Source of the DNA: a bacterium
GTDB taxonomy: Bacteria; Gemmatimonadota; Gemmatimonadetes; Gemmatimonadales; Gemmatimonadaceae
Assembly (NCBI GenBank): GCA_021802745.1
Contig: JAJZRK010000163.1
Coordinates: 1-7,346 of the forward strand
Length of the DNA stretch: 7,346 nt
Direction of reading: 5' to 3'
Positions 1-4,727 of the stretch are shown here, piece by piece. Position 1 is the first letter of the stretch; every line of letters starts with the position of its first letter. The notes beneath the pieces are model-generated. The model did no database searches and was not told the DNA's origin. It saw only the letters and a program-made list of their open reading frames with translations. Made by a program: the position numbers and the translations under genes.

Positions 1-67
1 GCCGCGAACGCTCCGTCAGCGCCGGGGCCACCATGCGATACTTCGTGCGCAGGGTCTTGAGATCCAT
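1..67 (-). CDS. N-terminal fragment of a transposase, probably ISAzo13 family (runs off the left edge)
   Basis: Reading leftward from the ATG at 67, 22 codons are open to the window edge. The peptide is rich in Arg and Lys and contains KYRMVAPALTERSR. In the ISAzo13 (Rhodopirellula-type) transposases I know, the N-terminus has the same shape: a basic helix, then 'L.ER.RR', leading into the helix-turn-helix region. The catalytic domain is outside the window. A purine-rich GGGAGG lies at 75-70 but ends only 2 nt before the ATG, which is tight for a Shine-Dalgarno site. No other in-frame start was seen just upstream, so the start is probable rather than certain. The family call rests on about 20 residues and could be wrong; a different transposase is the main alternative. 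Confidence 0.5.
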   Translation of the reverse strand, partial: MDLKTLRTKYRMVAPALTERSR

Positions 68-77
68 TCCCTCCCAA

Positions 78-122
78 GACGATCCAGTCCAGCATAAGTA
101 ATCAGTTATTTACTGACGATCC
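78..122. repeat. Octamer direct repeat GACGATCC flanking an AT-rich palindrome
   Basis: GACGATCC is present at 78-85 and at 115-122, a 37-nt period. Between the copies is the inverted repeat TCAGT/ACTGA (102-106 and 112-116, 5-nt loop). This could be part of a transposase-binding IS end, or chance. The copies are exact, but an octamer pair alone is weak evidence. Confidence 0.35.
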
Positions 123-316
123 CTAAGATTCCCACGCACGAGATTGCTGACCAGCCACAGCGTGAGGCTCACGACGAGCAGCACGAGCGAGACAAGCTGC
201 AGCCGTCGCACGGAACGCGGCCGAAGGTCCAGCGTCGGCGAACCAGCGGTCTCGAGCACGCGCCCGCGCGCCGAGATCGGCTTGGACACCAGGAGGTTCT
301 TCCACTCAGGCATCAC
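110..316 (-). CDS. Small single-span membrane ORF of unknown function, possibly truncated by the neighbouring IS
   Basis: The product is 68 aa: a polar, basic N-terminal part (residues 1-38, containing LLVSKPISARGRVLE and DLRPRSVRR) and one strong hydrophobic helix at about 39-60, followed by RGNLRDRQ. The arginines before the helix suggest the N-terminus is cytoplasmic by the positive-inside rule. I do not recognise a family. GTG at 316 is chosen because GGGAGGA (331-325) sits 8 nt upstream; ATG at 313 is the next codon and equally possible. It follows the glycosyltransferase stop by 21 nt and is probably on the same mRNA. The TAA at 112-110 falls inside the AT-rich, palindromic sequence assigned to the IS end. 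The last few residues may therefore be IS-encoded and the ORF may be the N-terminal anchor of a longer, interrupted protein. Confidence 0.55.
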   Translation of the reverse strand: MMPEWKNLLVSKPISARGRVLETAGSPTLDLRPRSVRRLQLVSLVLLVVSLTLWLVSNLVRGNLRDRQ

Positions 317-324
317 GGTTTCAG

Positions 325-331
325 TCCTCCC
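325..331 (-). promoter_or_regulatory. Ribosome binding site of the small membrane ORF
   Basis: GGGAGGA on the minus strand (331-325). Spacing is 8 nt to GTG at 316 and 11 nt to ATG at 313, which favours the GTG. It is the clearest Shine-Dalgarno site in the minus-strand operon and supports this short ORF being translated. Confidence 0.6.
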
Positions 332-337
332 GCCAGC

Positions 338-1885
338 TCATCCCCAGTGAGGGTGCTGCGACTTCCAGATCTCCTGAATGGTCTGCCTGGGCTTCCGACA
401 GAGAAGAATGGGTACGTCCTGCTCCTCCGTCACGCCCCATCGGTTCTTCACGCGCGCGACCTCAGTGAGTGATGCACACCCGAGGTCCTCCACGTCGCTG
501 CGTTCCACGCCGAGGAAGATGACGATCCTGCCGGGGCGCTCGCCGGGGCCAAAGAGGTAGAAACTCCCGGCCAGACTGACGACCCGCGGCAGCGCGAGTT
601 CGCGACCGTAGAACTCGAGCGCGCCGGCCTGCCCGTAGTTGTTGCCATAGAGTACCACGTCTGATTGCTCCTCGCGCGACAGGCCTCGGTACACGGCGGC
701 CACGGCCTCCACCTTCTCGCGCCAGCCGGTCATGTCGGCGTAGTCCTGCGGCAGCGCGAGCAATTCGCCGCGATTGGTTTGCACACCGGCCGTTACGCCC
801 GTTGCTGCGGCGTACCAAGCCATCGCGTCGGGCGGGAGAATGGGGAGACCGAACGGCAATGTGGCAATGCCGAAGAGCACGGTGAGACCAACCATGCTCC
901 AGCCGAAGGTCCGTCGCAGTGCCGACCGCGCAAGCTGTTCGACCCACACCCCGGCGCCCGCAAAGAGCACCGGATAGATGGGTCCAACGTAGTACGACTT
1001 GCCTTTCGTGATCGCGTACAGCGCAAACGCCGCGATGGCACTCCAACCGACCACACGATGGCGGGCCAGGGCAGGCGATCGCACAAATGCCACTGCACCC
1101 ACGACGGCGAAGACGAATGCTGCCGGGCCCCAGAGGAGTTGCTCCGCGACATAGCCCGCAAACGTGATCCGATCGAGCTGCCCCTCTTTCAACCCGGCCA
1201 TCTGGTCGAAGAGCGGCCAGTCGAGGGCGACCTGGCCGATGATGCTCGGCGATCCCAGCAACAGTGCGATGCCCAGCGCCATCCAGGGACCGGTCGTGCG
1301 CAGGTCACGCCGACGCGTCAGCAGCACGCCAACGAGCGCCGCCGCGCCAAAGAACAGAATCGAGAACTTGCTGAGTAGTCCGAATCCACCGGCGACACCG
1401 AGCAGGATCCACCATCGCCGGTCGTCCGAGTTGCCGAGCCGCACGAGCGCGTAGAACCCGAGCATCCACCAGAACTGGTCGAAGACCACCGGCTGAAAGA
1501 GCGACGCCGCACGCAGGAAGAGCGGATTGAAGACCACCGCGACCGCCGCAAGCACTTGCGCCGTACGTCCTCCCCCCAGCTCGCGAGCCGTCAGCACCGC
1601 GAGCCAGACGATGGCCGTGCCCGCCAATGCCGGGAGCGCGCGATACGCGAACAACGATGAACCAGCAATGGCGCGCACCGCCTCGGAGAGCATCGCGATC
1701 ATCGGCGGGAAGTCCATGCGAAAGAGCTGCAAGTGATTCCCCATCGCGAAGTAGAGGAACTCGTCGCGATGAAACTCGAATGGCGTCAGCCACGCGGCCA
1801 TGAGGTGCATCGCCAGCTTGATGACGATGAGCGCCAGGGCAATCCCCGCCAAGTCGCTCCGGCTTCGTTCTGCAACGACCGCCAT
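338..1885 (-). CDS. ArnT/PMT-like (GT39-type) polytopic membrane glycosyltransferase
   Basis: The 515-aa product belongs to the dolichyl-phosphate-mannose/ArnT-like family, which moves a sugar from a polyprenyl-phosphate donor to an acceptor on the outer face of the inner membrane. After the first helix (about 13-32) comes the first outer loop with the acidic HRDE motif (39-42), which holds the expected catalytic Asp. DFPP at 58-61 corresponds to the usual D-H/F-P-P. Many hydrophobic helices follow to about residue 350. KGKSYYVGPIYPVL (294-307) is a typical family segment. A soluble C-terminal domain of about 150 residues includes YGNNYGQAGALEFYG (413-427). The length is normal for bacterial members. 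AGGAG at 1897-1893 lies 7 nt before the ATG at 1885. The gene starts 17 nt after the mocA-like stop, so co-transcription is likely. Donor and acceptor cannot be read from the sequence; protein, lipid and glycan acceptors are all possible. Confidence 0.88.
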   Translation of the reverse strand: MAVVAERSRSDLAGIALALIVIKLAMHLMAAWLTPFEFHRDEFLYFAMGNHLQLFRMDFPPMIAMLSEAVRAIAGSSLFAYRALPALAGTAIVWLAVLTARELGGGRTAQVLAAVAVVFNPLFLRAASLFQPVVFDQFWWMLGFYALVRLGNSDDRRWWILLGVAGGFGLLSKFSILFFGAAALVGVLLTRRRDLRTTGPWMALGIALLLGSPSIIGQVALDWPLFDQMAGLKEGQLDRITFAGYVAEQLLWGPAAFVFAVVGAVAFVRSPALARHRVVGWSAIAAFALYAITKGKSYYVGPIYPVLFAGAGVWVEQLARSALRRTFGWSMVGLTVLFGIATLPFGLPILPPDAMAWYAAATGVTAGVQTNRGELLALPQDYADMTGWREKVEAVAAVYRGLSREEQSDVVLYGNNYGQAGALEFYGRELALPRVVSLAGSFYLFGPGERPGRIVIFLGVERSDVEDLGCASLTEVARVKNRWGVTEEQDVPILLCRKPRQTIQEIWKSQHPHWG

Positions 1886-1892
1886 CGGCCCG

Positions 1893-1897
1893 CTCCT
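1893..1897 (-). promoter_or_regulatory. Ribosome binding site of the glycosyltransferase gene
   Basis: AGGAG on the minus strand, 7 nt before the ATG at 1885 and inside the 17-nt gap after the mocA-like stop codon. It fixes the start at 1885. Confidence 0.6.
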
Positions 1898-1902
1898 GTC
1901 CG

Positions 1903-2478
1903 CTACGCGTCGAGATCGTCCTTCGTGTCTATGTCGCGCCGCACGCCGGCGTCATCCACCGGCACTTCGTGCACCCGCGCCCCGTACGCATGCACCACCG
2001 CCCGCGCACCGCCGTCCGCCACCGTCATCAGCTCGCGCCACGTCTCGCGACCAAACCAGACGGGATGTCCGCGCTTCCCATCGTGCACCGGCACCACGAT
2101 CGGCGCGCCGGTGCGCCGCGCGGCATCCACCACGGCGAGCGCGCTCCTTGCCAGCGCGAACGGATGATCTACCGGCCAGACCAGCACGCCGCCAACCGAC
2201 GTGTTGGCGAGCTGCGCGAGGCCGAGCCGCAGGCTCTTCACCTGCTCGTCCTTGGGCTTCGCGTTGACGACGCCCCGCGCGCCCGTTGGCACATCGGTGC
2301 CAGGCGGAACCACGGCGATCACAGGGTCAGCGCCGCTCGTCACACACCCCTCGACCACGGCCTCGAGGAAGCGGCGGCCATCGGGAAGCGACGCCCCGGC
2401 CTTGGGCTCGCCAAACCGCGACCCCGCGCCGGCCGCCAGCACGATCGCCGCGAACGGGTGCTTCTTCTCGGCGCTCAC
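1903..2478 (-). CDS. mocA: MocA-like molybdenum cofactor cytidylyltransferase (MobA-like NTP transferase)
   Basis: The 191-aa product has the MobA-like nucleotidyltransferase fold signature near its N-terminus: AIVLAAGAGSRFGEPK at residues 11-26, the nucleotide-binding LAAGxGxRxGxxK motif. Further signatures are PVDHP (D104, the likely metal-binding Asp), GKRGHPVWFG (134-143, MocA-typical) and a DIDTKDDL tail (182-189). MocA enzymes join CTP to Mo-molybdopterin, giving the MCD cofactor used by some xanthine dehydrogenase-family enzymes. The start is taken as GTG at 2478, which overlaps the TGA of the FAD-subunit gene as GTGA and implies translational coupling; the upstream Shine-Dalgarno site is weak. 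A more upstream GTG at 2529 is in frame but would add 17 residues before the conserved motif and overlap the previous gene by 55 nt. A related nucleotidyltransferase with another substrate is the main alternative, but the neighbouring molybdoenzyme subunit favours MocA. Confidence 0.82.
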   Translation of the reverse strand: MSAEKKHPFAAIVLAAGAGSRFGEPKAGASLPDGRRFLEAVVEGCVTSGADPVIAVVPPGTDVPTGARGVVNAKPKDEQVKSLRLGLAQLANTSVGGVLVWPVDHPFALARSALAVVDAARRTGAPIVVPVHDGKRGHPVWFGRETWRELMTVADGGARAVVHAYGARVHEVPVDDAGVRRDIDTKDDLDA

Positions 2479-3443
2479 AGCGAGTCCAGACGGCGCATCG
2501 CGCGCCGCAGCAGGGCCTGCGCCTGCCACACCTTGTAGCCGTTGTGCTCGAGCGGCTTGGCGTCGTACATCGCACGCTCGGCGAGCGCGTCAATGCTGTC
2601 GTCGTCGAGCCCGCCCGTGGTGACGTCCTCTTCCACCGACGGATTCACGCGGCAGGGGCCCAGCGACAGGCCGCCGAATGCCATACGCACGGTGCCGTCA
2701 GCGGCGCGATGTGCCGCCAGCGAGACAGTCGCGAAATCCCACGCACCGCGCTGCATCAGCTTCTCGTAGAACTGCACGCCACCTGCGGCCGACGCCGGCA
2801 GGAGCACGGCGCTGATGAACTCGCCGGCGGTGAGCGTGGTCTCGCCTTCCGCGCGGCGCGCGGAGCCCTCGAAGAGCGCGGGGAGCGTGAGGGTCCGCAC
2901 GCCGCCGGCACCGGTGACCTCCACGCTGGCCTCGAGCGCCGTGAGCGCGACGAGTGGATCGCTGGGGTGCACCGCGTGGCAGGTGCCATTCGTTAACAGC
3001 CCGTGATAGTGGTTCTCGCCCGTCTCGGCGAGGCAATCGGCCGCCCCGTTCTTGAAACAGGGAAGCCCGCCGCGGAAATACCAGCAGCGCGGGCGCTGGG
3101 CCAGGTTGCCGCCGATGGTGCCCATCGTGCGCAGCTGAGGCGTGCCGACCGCCGAGGCGGCCTGTGCCAGCGCGGCATAGCGCTCGCCGATGCCTGCGTG
3201 CGACGCAATATCCTCGAGGCGTACCGCACAGCCGATGCGGGCCGAGCCGTCGTCGTGCAGGGCGATGTCGCGCGCTCCCGGAATTCGCCGCAGGTCCACC
3301 AGCGTCTCGGGGCGCACGATGTCTTCTTTCATTGCGACCAGCAGATCCGTGCCGCCGCCCAGCGGCACCGCCGTCGGCGACGCGAGGGCGCGCACGGCGT
3401 CCGCCGCGCTGTCCGCCTGATGGTAGGAGAAGGGATGCATCAT
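2475..3443 (-). CDS. PaoB-like FAD and [4Fe-4S] subunit of a xanthine dehydrogenase-family molybdoenzyme
   Basis: The 322-aa product is the medium, FAD-binding subunit that passes electrons between the Fe-S subunit and FAD in xanthine dehydrogenase-family enzymes. FAD-binding motifs are PLGGGTDLL (27-35) and TMGTIGGNL (107-114 region). Between the two halves of the FAD domain is an insertion with four cysteines, C120, C129, C137 and C155, in the context RCWYFRGGLPC and GTCHAVHPSD. This matches the E. coli PaoB (YagS) pattern, whose cysteines hold an extra [4Fe-4S] cluster. The C-terminal CO dehydrogenase flavoprotein domain follows, ending RRAMRRLDSL. The length is close to PaoB. The start is one of two adjacent ATGs at 3443 and 3440; no clear Shine-Dalgarno precedes them. 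The gene is first in the visible operon and overlaps the mocA-like gene by 4 nt. The Mo-binding and 2Fe-2S partners are not in the window, so the substrate cannot be inferred. Aldehyde oxidation is the PaoABC precedent only. Confidence 0.88.
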   Translation of the reverse strand: MMHPFSYHQADSAADAVRALASPTAVPLGGGTDLLVAMKEDIVRPETLVDLRRIPGARDIALHDDGSARIGCAVRLEDIASHAGIGERYAALAQAASAVGTPQLRTMGTIGGNLAQRPRCWYFRGGLPCFKNGAADCLAETGENHYHGLLTNGTCHAVHPSDPLVALTALEASVEVTGAGGVRTLTLPALFEGSARRAEGETTLTAGEFISAVLLPASAAGGVQFYEKLMQRGAWDFATVSLAAHRAADGTVRMAFGGLSLGPCRVNPSVEEDVTTGGLDDDSIDALAERAMYDAKPLEHNGYKVWQAQALLRRAMRRLDSL

Positions 3444-3488
3444 GCGAGGGTGTCGAACGAGGGGACGTCGAGCGTAACTTCCACGACC

Positions 3489-4673
3489 GTGAACCGACGA
3501 TTCCTGAACAAGCTGTCCGTTTGCGCGTCCGCTCGCCACCATGGGACCTGGCGCGCGTCGCCGGCGTTGGGTGCCGCGCGGGCGTTGCTTGTCGCGCCGG
3601 CGTTGCTTGCCGCACTGGCGCTGGCCACTGTGGCCTGCGATGGTGGCGGTTCGGGCGCACGTTCGGGAAAGAGCGCGGCGTCCCCCGCCGACAGTGTCGC
3701 GCAGCACTCCGCTGACTCCGCGGCCGCCATGGCGGCGGCGCGCGATACGGTCACGGCGCATCGCCTCTCGCCCGCCGCGGATTCCGTGGCGCCGTTCCTG
3801 GTCTTCGCCCCTACGGAGGAGCGCCTGTTCGTGGCCGCCGTGCGCAACAAGCAATGGCTGCTCGACGAAGGGCGCATGGACCTCGACGTGCGCAAGGACA
3901 GCGCCAAGACGCGCGCCTTCCGCGAAGCCGCCGCCGTGCTCAGTCCGGTGCCGGCGCGGGCGGTCTTTCGCCTCTGGTGGGCGAACGGCGCGGAGGATGT
4001 CGTCGTGGATTCCTTCGCGGTCTACAACGGGCGCATCGTGCGGCGCGTCTTCGGCTCCGCGGCGCTCGACAGCGCGGGGCGGGGCAAGGGATCGTTGGTG
4101 GCGCTGGCGGTGCGCGCCGACAGCGCGACTGCGCCGATGCCGACGACGTGCGATCTGCGCCTCGAGCCCGACAGTGCCGCGCGGGCGGGCCTCGCGCTCC
4201 TGACACCCGCCGAACGCCGGGCGCAGGCGGCCTCGCGCCGCGCGGCCGACAGCGTCTTCGATGCGCAGGTGCGCGTGGTGCGCGACTCGATCGAGCAGGT
4301 GCTGCGCCTGGAACGGCCGCCGTACGAGCGTCTGCAGCGGCGCACGAAACTGGCATGGAGCCAGGTGCGCGGCTGCTTTGGCATCGCGCGCCGCGCACTC
4401 GTGGTGAGCCTGCGCGCGGGCGACGCGGAGTGGGTGCGCGAGCGCCTCGTGCTCATCACCCCTGGCGGAGCCATCACCGTGCTGCAGGCGGACGATGGCC
4501 GGTTCCGGGCGCATGACCTGATTGCCGCGTTCGACGCCGATGGCGACGGCGTGGACGACCTCGCCGTGCGCGGCACGACACCGCGTGCTGGCGGCACCGC
4601 CATTCTGCAGGTAGATCTGGCGAAGAAGCGCGCGGAGCGCATCGCGGCGGGGTTTGCATGGGAGGTCTTCTAG
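3489..4673 (+). CDS. Putative lipoprotein of unknown function with a C-terminal calcium-loop-like motif
   Basis: With GTG at 3489 the product is 394 aa. A basic n-region (residues 1-31) leads to a hydrophobic core (32-47) and a lipobox ending at C50 (ATVAC), followed by Asp, Gly-rich and Ala/Ser-rich linker sequence. The mature part is Ala/Arg/Asp-rich with no family I recognise. It includes a charged, probably helical stretch at about 239-275, two cysteines (C221, C296) that could pair outside the cytoplasm, and DADGDGVDDL at 349-358. That motif resembles the D-x-D-x-D calcium loops of FG-GAP or dockerin-like repeats, but only one copy is seen. The start is uncertain. ATG at 3435 has AGGAG 5 nt upstream but gives an 18-residue longer n-region and overlaps the divergent gene; TTG at 3567 would give a compact 24-residue signal. 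The reading frame downstream is secure. The gene is divergent from the FAD-subunit operon and ends before a strong hairpin. Confidence 0.7.
   Translation: MNRRFLNKLSVCASARHHGTWRASPALGAARALLVAPALLAALALATVACDGGGSGARSGKSAASPADSVAQHSADSAAAMAAARDTVTAHRLSPAADSVAPFLVFAPTEERLFVAAVRNKQWLLDEGRMDLDVRKDSAKTRAFREAAAVLSPVPARAVFRLWWANGAEDVVVDSFAVYNGRIVRRVFGSAALDSAGRGKGSLVALAVRADSATAPMPTTCDLRLEPDSAARAGLALLTPAERRAQAASRRAADSVFDAQVRVVRDSIEQVLRLERPPYERLQRRTKLAWSQVRGCFGIARRALVVSLRAGDAEWVRERLVLITPGGAITVLQADDGRFRAHDLIAAFDADGDGVDDLAVRGTTPRAGGTAILQVDLAKKRAERIAAGFAWEVF
3564..3617 (+). repeat. Three in-frame 18-bp tandem repeats in the lipoprotein signal-peptide region
   Basis: Units lie at 3564-3581, 3582-3599 and 3600-3617. 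All begin GCGTTG; units 1 and 2 agree at 14 of 18 positions and units 2 and 3 at 15 of 18. They encode ALGAAR, ALLVAP and ALLAAL, so the hydrophobic core of the signal sequence is made of a repeated hexapeptide. A fourth, more diverged unit (ALATVA) follows directly before the lipobox cysteine. Confidence 0.6.
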
Positions 4674-4681
4674 CCCCGGCG

Positions 4682-4719
4682 GTTCGCTGCGCTGGCGGTG
4701 GTGTGCCAGCGCAGCGGAC
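4682..4719. terminator. Bidirectional hairpin terminator between converging genes
   Basis: A perfect 12-bp stem, CGCTGCGCTGGC (4685-4696) with GCCAGCGCAGCG (4705-4716), closes an 8-nt loop. Three more pairs (one G-T) extend it to 4682 and 4719. It occupies nearly the whole 54-nt gap between the lipoprotein stop (4673) and the peptidase stop (4728), where a shared terminator is expected. No T-tract follows on either strand, so it is not a canonical intrinsic terminator. It may work with Rho or protect the 3' ends. Confidence 0.65.
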
Positions 4720-4727
4720 GCCCGCGC

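Larger units (their letters stand above)
1..122 (-). mobile_element. Terminal part of an insertion sequence (right-hand end in this window; inner part off the left edge)
   Basis: The stretch 91-116 is AT-rich in an otherwise GC-rich window. It lies just upstream of the transposase start, where an IS terminus belongs. It contains a small inverted repeat (TCAGT 102-106 with ACTGA 112-116). The octamer GACGATCC occurs at 78-85 and again at 115-122. The outer boundary at about 122 is a guess based on where the AT-rich sequence ends. No target duplication can be checked because the other end is not in the window. Confidence 0.35.

Noticed and set aside
665..1378. Plus-strand open frame of 237 codons inside the glycosyltransferase gene
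   Set aside because: His/Arg/Gln-rich shadow of a gene with clear family motifs on the other strand.
1969..2996. Plus-strand open frames across the mocA-like and FAD-subunit genes
   Set aside because: Low-complexity Arg/Pro/Ala composition typical of antisense frames in high-GC DNA.
3003..3434. Upstream extension of the lipoprotein frame on the plus strand
   Set aside because: This part lies antisense to the FAD-subunit gene and has no signal or domain; the real gene must begin at or after 3435.
3444..4514. Upstream extension of the FAD-subunit frame on the minus strand
   Set aside because: The extension is Arg/His-rich and antisense to the lipoprotein gene. The conserved subunit starts at the MMHPF codons at 3443.
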